The notes beneath the pieces were generated by a model. That model searched no databases. It was not told the origin of the DNA and saw only the letters and a list, made by a program, of their open reading frames with translations. A stretch of DNA of 64,000 bases from Meandrina meandrites (Eukaryota; Cnidaria; Anthozoa; Scleractinia; Meandrinidae): NCBI GenBank assembly GCA_963693305.1, contig OY855910.1, positions 20,800,362-20,864,361 of the forward strand. Reading direction: 5' to 3'. Numbering within the stretch: the first letter of the stretch is position 1; each line of letters begins with the position of its first letter. Both the position numbers and the translations under genes were made by a program. This document shows, piece by piece, positions 55,242-64,000 of the stretch.

Positions 55242-55813
55242 GGCTATCGCCCTGAGCAACTCTTGCCTTTCTTTTGTGTTCTCCAAACTTTGCATGTGTA
55301 CCATAACTTGCTGGTACACATTAACGACATTAACGCACAAGGCAATTGTTAAAAAATTATGGCATTGAAATCAAACAATCTCAGTTAGAAAATTCAAAGT
55401 AAAGTACATTTAAGCAAATCTTATAGAAATCATTTGTTTACTACTCAAGTTGTTGAAATTGCAGTGTCACTATTTGCCAACCAATAATTGTGCCTTTGTG
55501 CACTGAAGATTATAAGTTAGGGTTAGGGTTAGGGTTAGGCTATCGCCCTGAGCAACTCTTGCCTTTCTTTTGTGTTCTCCAAACTTTGCATGTGTACCAT
55601 AACTTGCTGGTGCACATTAACGACATTAACGCACAAGACAATTGTTAAAAAATTATGGCATTGAAATCAAACAATCTCAGTTAGAAAATTCAAAGTAAAG
55701 TACATTTAAGCAAATCTTATAGAAATCATTTGTTTACTACTCAAGTTGTTGAAATTGCAGTATCACTACTTGCCAACCAATAATTATGTGCCTTTGTGCA
55801 CTGAAGATTATAA
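55242..55813 (+). repeat. Tandem duplication of about 275 bases joined by telomere repeats
   Basis: Copy 1 is 55242-55514 and copy 2 is 55538-55813, both starting GGCTATCGCCCTGAGCAACT and ending CACTGAAGATTATAA, with only a few differences. Between them (55515-55539) lies GTTAGGGTTAGGGTTAGG and further bases, that is about four TTAGGG units. Confidence 0.9.
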
Positions 55814-57366
55814 TGATCCAAAGCTTTCAGAATGAGTAATTTGGATATTCAAGCCAGTTTCTCTGTAGGTTGAAAAATATGTACCTTGCTTGCAAAATAT
55901 ACATGGAATGAAAATGCTGTGACAAAGTAAGAAACTGTACTGCAGCTGTAGTTATTTAAATTTATCTTTGGTTTAAAACTTGTGAAACTGCAGTTTGATT
56001 TTAAGTTTTTGTTGTCTCTTATATTCATCATCATGTGATGAAACAAATTAAAAGGGAAACAAAAAACTGGTTTGGGAAATTTTAAACCACATCATCAATG
56101 TACTGTTTCTATTCACATAAAATAACATCACTTTTATGTAAATTTTATTATCTCAGCCCCACTGAGTCAATCATAGCATTCCATGGTTTTCAGTGATTTA
56201 TTTTCATTGCTTGTGATCAGTTTTGCACTCTTAAAATAAATCAGTGCTATTCCTCCAAACAAATATAACTTCTTTTATTATTAACATCTAGTTCTATTGA
56301 CTGAGAACCTGATCATGATAATGATGGTAAGTACCGAAAGCAGACTCAATTTTCGGAGACATCGCTAGCAAAAGACTCCCTCAAAATCTCGTCAAAACGA
56401 TAACGATAGTAAACAGACAATAATAAGACTGGAACTTCGTATGAAGATGATCTATCAGGCACTTCAATCTTTCTGCGTAGTCATAATCCGCTCACTGCAC
56501 CATGACGAATGCTTTCGAAAGCATTGGCAAAAAACAAAATAGCACAAAACCAGTAAAACACACTACGTACCATTTTCTAAAATTAGTGTGCCGAAGTGGA
56601 TCAAAAAGGCCGGGTATAATTGTGAAGTTGGACCATCAAAAGTATGTAGCCTGGACTGTAGCTTCTGATCGCTTCTTGTCTTCAGTAATTCGCGGCTTCT
56701 TGATCGTTCGTAATACACGATCATTGTACGATTGAAGGCCTGCATTTTCCCGGTTTGTTGGAGGAAAATTTGACTCGGAAGGCAAGAATCCCACCGCAGA
56801 ATCGCCAAACATTTTCGAGCAAAATCTAGACAAAAACCCACAAAAACAAACTAAACATCGCAAAGGACAGGTCACGTGTTAGGTGTTTGACGTCACAAGA
56901 GGACCTGCCGCTGTGAAATATGCGGGCTCAGCTGGAACCAGTTTCGAGTAATGGCGGACGGAAAATTGCAGTTTTTGAAGCCCAAAATTTCGATGAAGGA
57001 AGGCTTATTATTTTTTTGTTTCTGGGTAAAAGCACATTACAGTCACCGGTAAGTTATTCTGTAACAAAAAAATTCCAAAAAAAAAAAGTGAAATTTCGTC
57101 GGAGAGGCACTTTAACTAATCAACCGCATTGTAGGTTTTAATTTGCTCTACTATGTCATAACCAAAAAAACCTCAGTGGCGGCCATTTTGAAACTGTCCC
57201 TTTCCTTTCACGAAAAAACGCGTCCAGAATGTCCATTATTTCTTACATGTTCTCGATGCTGTTTAGTGTTAGTGTACCCAGTTTCACGATGCGCTCCTAA
57301 ATTAAGACTTAGTGACACTGGACTTCACAGCCAATTACAGTGACAACCTATGTCTTTACATTTCAG
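55814..57366. other. Intron 7, last part
   Basis: No gene seen. 57080-57110 (AAATTTCGTCGGAGAGGCAC then TTTAAC) resembles a recurrent cnidarian MITE end; its partner was not located. Confidence 0.3.
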
Positions 57367-57425
57367 GTGGCCTATGTTTCCACAGACAATAAACGCCATG
57401 TATCAGTTCTACGAAAACGAGATTG
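57367..57425 (+). CDS. M13 peptidase exon 8 (last in the window)
   Basis: 59 bases between TTTCAG and GTAAGG. With the split Lys codon from exon 7 it reads WPMFPQTINAMYQFYENEI and ends in phase 1. This is the W.M.P..VNA.Y....NEI block that in M13 enzymes contacts substrate and precedes VFPAGILQ and the HExxH zinc helix. Asn-Ala is kept; the usual second Tyr of NAYY is replaced (NAMY). Confidence 0.9.
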
Positions 57426-58077
57426 GTAAGGTCAATTGGAGACTTACTATGAAGTTTTGAGATTTAGTGTATGGTTATCAGACCAGTCACCCAGCGAACG
57501 TGCTAACGTGCTAATCCAAGATTAGTGTGCATTTAAGTTTATAACTTTATTTGTGGTTTCTATCTTGTCTCCTCCAGTTTTGAGGTCATCCTTTTTCAAA
57601 CTTCACAAAACATTAAATAAGTTGCAACTCAAACAACAAACACATTTTATAATGGAAGTTTTATGCATGGTATGTCATCCAATCCTTCCGCAAGACGTCA
57701 AATAATTACTTTACTACTAGTATTCCGAAACGGCAGTGAAATGCTGCCTCGGAGAAGGAGGTAAGAAGGGAGAGTAATGTGTTGGAAGCGCAGGGTCGGC
57801 TTCCATGAAGCTTGAAAACGTAGTAACGAGAAATCCTGTTTATAATTGAAGGACTCTTTGAGACTATGACTTTTTGCGTGAAGTATGAACAAAGCAGTGT
57901 AAGCAGAAACGATGAAACATTTGGATAAGAATGCATGACAACTGAAATGACTATGTTCGTTACTACAAGGGTCATTTTGAATCTGGCTCACCAAAAAAAA
58001 GATTTTGCAATAAAAGTGCTTGAAATACAGTACTGTAGTCAATTTTACTCCGTTTTATTCTAAACACTTAGTGACTT
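57426..58077. other. Intron 8, first part
   Basis: No gene seen; the next expected exon (catalytic helix) was not found anywhere to 64000. Confidence 0.4.
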
Positions 58078-58078
58078 A

Positions 58079-58250
58079 AGGCTGGTTTTCACTAGCGACG
58101 CAAGCATAAGCGTAAGCAACATACGCAGACGCAGTAACGTGTTGTTCGTTGGCACCCTTTGTCCTAACAAAAGACACTAATGAACAACACGTTACTGCGT
58201 CTGCGTATGTTGCTTGCGCTTATGCTTGCGTCGCTAGTGAAAACCAGCCT
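58079..58250. mobile_element. Palindromic MITE with TTA target duplication
   Basis: Starts AGGCTGGTTTTCACTAGCGA and ends TCGCTAGTGAAAACCAGCCT. Pairing continues about 70 bases inward. TTA flanks both sides (58076-58078 and 58251-58253). PIF/Harbinger-like by target length. Confidence 0.75.
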
Positions 58251-58564
58251 TTACTAAAGTCGGCTAAAATGCTCTTTTGAGTATGTACAATATGTGAACC
58301 AGCGAGCCATGCGAGTCATCCGAGCCAGAAATCCCTTTATCCCAAGAAAAAGGCTAACTTCAAGTTACTTTACTAATTGTAGGCTAACTCAAAGCGGTAA
58401 AAAAATCCCAAAAGATGCGTGACACTTGAAATAGTAATTTAAACAAAAAAAAACTATAAAAATAGTGATAAAAGTGTCATTTTGTGCACTATGAAACATA
58501 AACGTTTCGGGAACCTGCGCGCGCACTGACGCAAGCTCAGGCAAAAGTGTTTAACCACGGATTT

Positions 58565-59208
58565 GTGTTAAGACGGAATCCACCAGCAAGTCGAGTAATA
58601 TTTATTTAAGTTGGACAAAAATCGAGTACCAGAATAATTTAAATCCTATTGCGTTATTTTCTACCCTAAATAAAAGGTAAAGATGTAAGTAATTATCACT
58701 GATAACACCAACAACAATTTCTTATCAGAGTCTTAGAAAATGAATTTCAAAGTTCACAAGCTAAAGGGAAATTCTCACGCGCAGCCATTTTGTAAAATCG
58801 TCTTTAAGCAATTCAGTGGAATTCAGTGAAATTTCAAAATTTGTTTTCGGTGTTTGGTGTTGTTAGAAAAGATTTCTTTTGATAAGATATTTGAAGCAGT
58901 AACACAAAAGTTTGCACTAAGGTGTAAATAATTTTGGTACAACAATTTCTTATCAGAGCCTAAGAAAATGAAATTTAATGTTCACAAGCTATAGGCAAAA
59001 GCTCGCGTCTTTTAAGCGATTTAGTGGAATTCAGCGGAACTTCGAAATCGGTTTTCGATGTTTGGTGTTGTTAGAAAAGATTTCTTTTGATAAGATATTT
59101 GAAGCAGTAACACAAAAGCTTGCAATAAGGTGTAAATAATTTTGGTAAATAATTTTGTCCAACAACTACTCGAAGTCCTGGCGGATTCCGTCTTAAACAC
59201 TTCAAAGG
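58565..59208 (+). mobile_element. MITE with internal tandem duplication
   Basis: Inverted ends around TTAAGACGGAATCC and GGATTCCGTCTTAA (58568 and 59186), with more pairing inward (GTTGGACAAAA / TTTTGTCCAAC). The interior is two direct units of about 220 bases (58719-58940 and 58941-59151). Confidence 0.55.
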
Positions 59209-59409
59209 AAAACTTTGTCTGCATTAGAATTTTAAGAAAAGACAATGCTGTGTTAACTTCCAAACATTATGAGGTTGTAGATTTTCATCATGGAATGGCA
59301 TTAAACGCCCAGTAAACACTGTAAACGAGCCTAGTGGTTTCAACGTTGACGCATGCTCAAATAGCGATCTTGGCGAAATTCTATTCTGTTACGTAATTGT
59401 TACAAATTT

Positions 59410-59426
59410 GGGGGGGGGGGGGGGGC
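59410..59426. repeat. G-run
   Basis: About 16 G in a row. Similar runs lie at 45178-45191 and 63949-63967. They are useful only as markers of assembly risk. Confidence 0.9.
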
Positions 59427-59859
59427 AAAAATGTCAACTTTCCTCCAGTGTTTCTCGCGTTTCCTTCGGTGAAATTTCGCTTAAGTTGGCAGAGAGGTTA
59501 TAAATATTTTGCTTAAACCTAAGCCTTAAACCTAAGACCAGTTTTCACGCAGACAGGAAAAATACAAATTTGCAAATAACAAAGAAGCCGCCTTTACAGG
59601 TAGTATTCATGTTCTGTGGAAATTTTAGAAGATTTCACCGAAGGCAATACAAGAAAATTGCACTTAAAGCCACATAAACACTCAAAGTCGCATTTGTTTG
59701 GGTAGTCTTGATTCACGACTTAAACCCAATATTTTAACAGAAATGGTTGAAGAATACTATTTTATCGTTGCTTATTGCATATGATAAGTTTAAGCGAACT
59801 GGGAGTAAAAACGAATGCGAAAAACAGATTTCAAAATATAACACTAGCGTGCGCCTCAT

Positions 59860-60200
59860 CACATGTTATTACATTATGGAGCCAATGTAATGAGAAACAA
59901 ACCTTGAAACACCTTTTTGTAACTTGCCCGTCTGTACAGAGTTTTTGGACTCAATTTGTCCTCTGGTGGAACGGAAAAAACCAAAATTGAATCACCTTAT
60001 CAGAACAAGAAATAATATATGGGTTCACTAAAGATCTTTCTCGTCGTCTTGGCTTAAACCTCTGTTTAATTATTGCTAAATATTATATCTATACTGCGTC
60101 TCCAAGAGAAGAAGAGTATATCTGGGAAGCTTATTTCGCTACACTTAAGAGTCACCTTGAGATTGAAAAACACAAATCCAAGTTGCAAATAAGTCTTTGA
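59860..60200 (+). pseudogene. LINE ORF2 C-terminal fragment
   Basis: CNEKQTLKHLFVTCPSVQSF carries the second half of the C-terminal zinc knuckle. After an in-frame TGA (59988-59990) the same frame continues LGLNLCLIIAKYYIYTASP and ends at TGA 60198-60200. Closely similar to 7590-7914, so the same LINE family, 5'-truncated. Confidence 0.75.
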
Positions 60201-61288
60201 GCATTGTTTATTTAATTGTATTATTATTATTATTACTATTATTATTTGTCTTTGGTCTTTTTGCTACTTTGATAAGTAAGTAAGTAAGTTAGAAAATAAC
60301 GTTTTATTGTTGAATTTGTTCCTTAAGGACGTTCGCGCTAATTGTTTATGCGCATCCTTACTGCGCACGTAATTCCTGTCGCAACGCTACGCCACGTCAT
60401 GCATCGAGCGCGCGCGCTGAGGAAACTTTCCAACCACATATAGGGTGAACAGCCGTTGCGATAACTTCGCTTGCAGTTTGCTAGCTCAAATGGTCGGTGA
60501 CCCCAACTTTTTTCTTAACAGATCTCATTTGTTAACGATTATCTACGTTTTGTGAGAAAATGAAAAAAATCTATCGATTAAAAGGTTGATTTTTTTGCCC
60601 CACGCACGTTCGAATTCCGCTTATTGATCTTTTCGTTTTGTCGTACGACGGGTTCAAATGCCTCTTCCAGGGCTAAGTTTTGCATAAACTGGCAACACTT
60701 AAAATTATTTACGCAACAGACGCACTTCTTCAAAATATCACCAAGATCGTTTGCTTCCGTTTTCTCATCATCGATAATTTAAACTACAAACCTTGAAAGC
60801 CGTGCGAAATTACGTGCACCAATTTTTCAAAATCAGGGTAGTTTTCTACAGACTTTATCTCTGAGACGAAGTCGGTGACCCCCACTTTTTTTGTATTTCT
60901 GGCACAAGTAACTCATTATCCGTCCTCAGTAAAAATTTTAGAAAAATCTATCGACTAGAAAATTTTCGCGCGAACGTCCTTAAGTAAATGTAATAGTGTA
61001 ATTAGTGTAAGCGGCTTTATCTTAAGTTTTGTATGTCATGTAGGATGCGTGCTATAAATCGGCTGCAATAGTTTTAAGTATTGTATCTGGCGTAAGTAGT
61101 CTAAGTAATTGTAATTAGTATAAGCAGTCTAATTATTGTTATTTTTGTAGGTAGTCTAAGCAATAATTAACGCTTTAGTTCCAGTAATGCAATTAGTGTA
61201 ATGTAGGTAGTTGTGGTGCTGTTATTGTAAGTGTTTCTATTGTAATTTTGCAAGTTTTGGTATGTGTGCTGCATTAAAAAATAAAAAA
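60201..61288 (+). mobile_element. LINE 3' UTR carrying a nested MITE
   Basis: AT-rich 3' UTR with (TTA)n and GTAAGTAAGTAAG at about 60275, resuming after the nested element at 60327-60979 with GTAAGTAGTCTAAG-like words. It ends in GCATTAAAAAATAAAAAAAA at 61271-61288, directly against the Penelope-like fragment. Confidence 0.65.
60327..60979 (+). mobile_element. TTAA-flanked MITE inside the LINE 3' UTR
   Basis: Left end GGACGTTCGCGC, right end GCGCGAACGTCC, with TTAA at 60323-60326 and 60980-60983. 653 bases, no coding. It has two diverged internal copies of a GTCGGTGACCCC-type word (60494 and 60872). The word GCGCATCCTTACTGCGCA (60350) is also in element E. Confidence 0.7.
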
Positions 61289-61290
61289 AA

Positions 61291-62100
61291 GCCACCTTAA
61301 GCCCTGTGGCTGCACTGTGCCGAGCTTAAAAATGAGTTCCATTTCAAATTGTTTCCGTCGTGCTGCGGACCCAGAACACATCCTTACTCCTTTCACTTCA
61401 ATGTCTAACAGAGTGTGCTCGGGATAGTTTTTTTTCAACGCTTCGTAGGTGCGCACCGAATCGTTCGCGAAGGTATCGTCCGGTTTCTCTGATGTAAAGT
61501 TTGGGACATCTACGGCACGAGATGCAGTATACCACGTTCTCTGACTTGCAGGTGAAGTGCTTGCGGATGATGGTTGAACACTTTGGTCCGCGTACATGTA
61601 CATCGGACGTAGTGTACTAACAGGATCGACAGCAAATGTTCCTGGTTCGTCTGTTAGACGCTGATCGGAGGTTTGTACCAGGAGATCTTAGGGGCTGCAA
61701 TCGCGTCGATATGCAACAACAGGTGGTGCTGGAAAAATTGCCCCGGTCGTTAGGTCACTCCTCAGGATGTTGAAGTTGTTAAGCGCAATTTATTGTCGTC
61801 TGAGCAGAGACGGCGGAGGCGCAGAAACTGGGTGTAAGGGATGCTGATTTTGCAGTGCTGAGGATGAGATGAGGTGTAGTGTAGTGTAGGTAGTCGTGGG
61901 TGTCGGTTTCTTTGTAGTAGGCTGACATACTAATTTTTCTGCCGGAGATACTGAGTGTTTTATGCCCAGAAAAGGAAGCTGACTTTGGAAAAGAGTGTGC
62001 GTGAATTGTAGAGGGGGATGAAAGGTGGATACATGTGTTATGAAGTCCTCCAGTTCCTCTCGACGGCACGAGGCTGCTCCAATTGTAGGCTAACCGGAGT
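61291..62100 (-). pseudogene. Penelope-like element: RT end plus GIY-YIG endonuclease, decayed
   Basis: On the minus strand, with frame changes: SISGRKISMSAYYKETDTHD then YLHYTTPH (62069-61900), the thumb-side end of a Penelope-type RT. Then LNNFNILRSDLTTGAIF and PPVVAYRR. Then in another frame HFTCKSENVVYCISCRRC and CPKLYIRETGR, the Cys-rich and GIY-YIG region with Gly of YIG changed to Arg. Then RRKQFEMELIFKLGTVQPQG. By family role such RTs use a GIY-YIG nuclease for integration. The 3' end is cut by a LINE tail at 61288. Not functional. Confidence 0.7.
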
Positions 62101-62250
62101 GCTATTTAGGCTGTTTAGGCTAACCATGTAAATCGTGTATCCCAATATGAAAGCTAACCGCAAGCTAGCTAACATAACTGTAGGCTAACCGGAGTGTTAT
62201 TTACGGTAACCGAAGTGTTATTTGGGTTAACCGGAATGGCTTGAATGACT
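62085..62250 (+). repeat. Short interspersed GGCTAACCGGAGTG units
   Basis: TAGGCTAACCGGAGTG occurs at 62086 and 62184, with variants GGTAACCGAAGTG and GGTTAACCGGAATG, each followed by TATTT-like words. A relative of the unit (TAGGCTAACT) appears near 58381. Function unknown. Confidence 0.5.
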
Positions 62251-63495
62251 CGCTGACTCGCGCTTTCTCGAGACCGATTTTATGATGACCTTTTGAACTA
62301 TGCCGCAATCCTATTGTTGTTGCCCCCGCAGGGTTTTGGCCCTGAGGCCAAAACCCGAGGAGGCACCCTAGGACTCCCCGGGTGTATATATACAAGAACA
62401 AAGAATATTTGTTGAAAAAGTAATAAATGTGTCGAGCTAACGTAACACATAGGTCCGCGATGCGTACATGTGTCTAGAGCGTTATGCATTAGTCGGGGCA
62501 GCGATTGGAGTGTAATTTTGAGAGGTTTAAAGCACAGATAGAAGAGGGAAAATTATTTTTGGAACACCACCAAAATATTTTTAGCTTTTCAGCTTATACT
62601 GCTGCTCATACGTGTGCTTCGTTATGCAAAATAGTCGTTGTCTCAAAGAGACTTTGATTTAAGTTTAGTAAAATGGGGGTGACAGGCCTACACGACTCCT
62701 ACGTTCGTGGCATTTGTACATTTGCCTACTGTGTTGCTTCTCACTTATTTCTGAAGGGCACTTCATGTTCTAATATTTGGAGGCAGTATAAGCTGAATAG
62801 AGCCGTACGACCGTGGCTTAGCAAATGTATCTAGAGGTCAAAGGTGTCCTGTTTATACGGTTTGACACCTCTAGTACTGTAATTTGCCACATGTTTCGCT
62901 AGTGCGGTTTGTTTTGGTTCATTTCTATTTGCAAGATATGTTATAAGATCTCAATAGTCAGGGAGCATATGTAATCCCGTGGGATTTTTATGGTGAAAGC
63001 AAACCACCTACCCAGATGTGTTAAGGGGACCCTAAGGAACACAAACAATGTTGTCGGCAATTTTGTAACCTGCACCGGCGGCCGCTATGGCAAATCTATT
63101 TTTAGACCTATATGGCTCAACATACTACAATACATTTCCACACAATTACAAGAAATCTTTAATATAGTCTATCTAATACATATCCACAGACTTAAGTAGT
63201 ACATACTGATCACGTGATCAACACTGCACGAAAGCGAGGCTGGTCGTTTATTTTCTTCAAATAAGCATCAAAAGCATATTTCCTTTTCTCGAGTTGTTGA
63301 GAAAAATGACTACAACAAGTGAACTACATGATATTGTTCACGTGAATTGAACTACATTTGAATATGTTTTGTTCACGTAAGACGACATGGAGCTCCTCGG
63401 CACTTGTTAGGCCATTTCTAAGAGTCGAGCCAGCGTCGTGCCGAACCAAATTCCTTTCCAAAAATTAGCGCTTTCAGTGCGAAGAAGAAATACAA
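62251..63495. other. Non-coding stretch with small hairpins
   Basis: Hairpins at 62330-62360 (GGGTTTTGGCC / GGCCAAAACCC) and 62832-62876 (CTAGAGGTCAAAGGTGTC / GACACCTCTAG). No gene recognised. Confidence 0.4.
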
Positions 63496-63978
63496 CTAGA
63501 TTATGAAAACAGACCTAACCAATTTGGCGTTTAGAACCACTGCCGTGCTAGCAAGAAAGTCAAGATCTTGACAGGTCATCTGCAACTTCTTTGCCGGTTG
63601 ATACAGTCCCATATCAAGCGATATCACAGTCCGCCTGTTCTGCCCCACAACCGTCGTGTTAATATTCTGTGTTTGAATCAATATGGTAAGCAGAGTCTGC
63701 TGTGCAGTGATCAGGGGTGGGGTGCCAACTCGTGTCAACGGCATGGAACTACTCATAGTGGAGTTATAGCCAGACCATACTGGGATGTTGGTACTAGGGG
63801 GCTGATTGTCTTCAACTTCTCCATTGGTGATCGTTCTGGTCAAACTGTGTCCGAGAAGCCATGTGAAATCTTGCTTTTTGATGTACAATGGAAGTTGGTC
63901 TTCGGTACACAATCCAAACTGGGGGAAGGTGGGACCAACAGGCTTTCGGGGGGGGGGGGGGGGGGGGTTGCAGGGCAT
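63496..63978 (-). pseudogene. Partial frame of an uncharacterised repetitive protein family
   Basis: 160 codons on the minus strand. The Pro-rich start comes from a G-run. From QDFTWLLGHSLTR the protein has IPVWSGYNSTMSSSMPLTRV, TVISLDMGLYQPAKKLQM and QDLDF. I recall this block from long proteins repeated many times in cnidarian and other invertebrate genomes, function unknown to me. The family continues well beyond this reading, so the copy is truncated or broken after about residue 138. An exon of a gene running off the window is the alternative. Confidence 0.45.
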
Positions 63979-64000
63979 TCTCGCAAGGTTGTCACAGATT

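Larger units (their letters stand above)
18720..57425 (+). other. M13-family metallopeptidase gene (partial): span of eight exons
   Basis: Eight exons join with AG/GT sites and matching phases (0,0,2,0,0,0,2,1) into about 295 residues colinear with neprilysin / endothelin-converting enzymes. These are type II membrane or secreted zinc endopeptidases that cleave small peptides outside the cell. The encoded part covers the helical region from MSTVATLLGT to the TPPxVNAYYxPxxNEI-like block, here MFPQTINAMYQFYENEI. That block lies just N-terminal to the HExxH helix in the family. The membrane anchor, N-terminal cysteine region and catalytic exons are outside or not found. Introns are 6.5, 0.4, 0.6, 6.6, 1.2, 15.5 and 7.0 kb. 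Which M13 paralogue this is cannot be told. Confidence 0.85.

Noticed and set aside
61274..61603. 109-codon minus-strand frame taken as a separate gene
   Set aside because: Most of it is out of frame with the conserved GIY-YIG reading of the Penelope-like element; only the last third is the true frame.
63940..63978. Poly-Pro N-terminus of the 160-codon frame
   Set aside because: It is the translation of a G-run of uncertain length, so the start and the Pro-rich segment are not trustworthy.

Overview
The window is animal nuclear DNA, AT-rich and without operons. It holds one spliced host gene spread over about 39 kb, buried in transposable elements. The element mix (L1/Tx1-type and CR1/Jockey-type LINEs, a Penelope-like element, many palindromic or TIR-bounded MITEs) and recalled repeat motifs suggest a cnidarian, probably an anthozoan such as a stony coral. 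That assignment is inference; no species marker was identified.

Host gene: eight exons on the + strand (18720-18833, 25317-25397, 25841-25968, 26614-26836, 33419-33517, 34693-34770, 50249-50352, 57367-57425) splice with canonical AG/GT sites and matching phases into about 295 residues of an M13-family zinc metallopeptidase (neprilysin / endothelin-converting-enzyme type). The signal anchor, first extracellular part and the HExxH catalytic exons are not in the window. The reading stops just before the expected catalytic region, so the gene should continue past 64000. Introns reach 15.5 kb.

Layout. 1-316: 3' end of an L1/Tx1-like LINE. 317-2720: three copies of a short repeat (G), one split by a TTAA-target TIR element with its empty site preserved nearby. 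2720-8213: near full-length but inactivated L1/Tx1-like LINE. 8346-15216: CR1/Jockey-like LINE on the minus strand, split by about 4.7 kb of hairpin-ended non-autonomous repeats (A1, B1). 15.2-18.7 kb: tandem repeat, a piggyBac-like MITE and unannotated DNA. 18.7-34.8 kb: exons 1-6 with introns full of repeats (second copies of A and B, a dimeric tandem array, a tRNA-like sequence, nested MITEs). 36.8-48.3 kb: an L1/Tx1-like LINE on the minus strand with an open 1243-codon ORF2, split between ORF1 and ORF2 by a 5.83-kb element with about 825-bp near-identical inverted arms. 48.3-49.1 kb: a broken repeat-associated protein gene. 50.2-57.4 kb: exons 7 and 8, with a telomere-repeat-joined duplication at 55.5 kb. 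57.4-64 kb: MITEs, a 5'-truncated LINE carrying a nested MITE, a decayed Penelope-like element and part of an uncharacterised repetitive protein family.

The most interesting structures are the insertions that can be read against preserved empty sites inside this same window, the giant inverted-arm element splitting a LINE, and several families of repeats that carry a long hairpin at or near one end.
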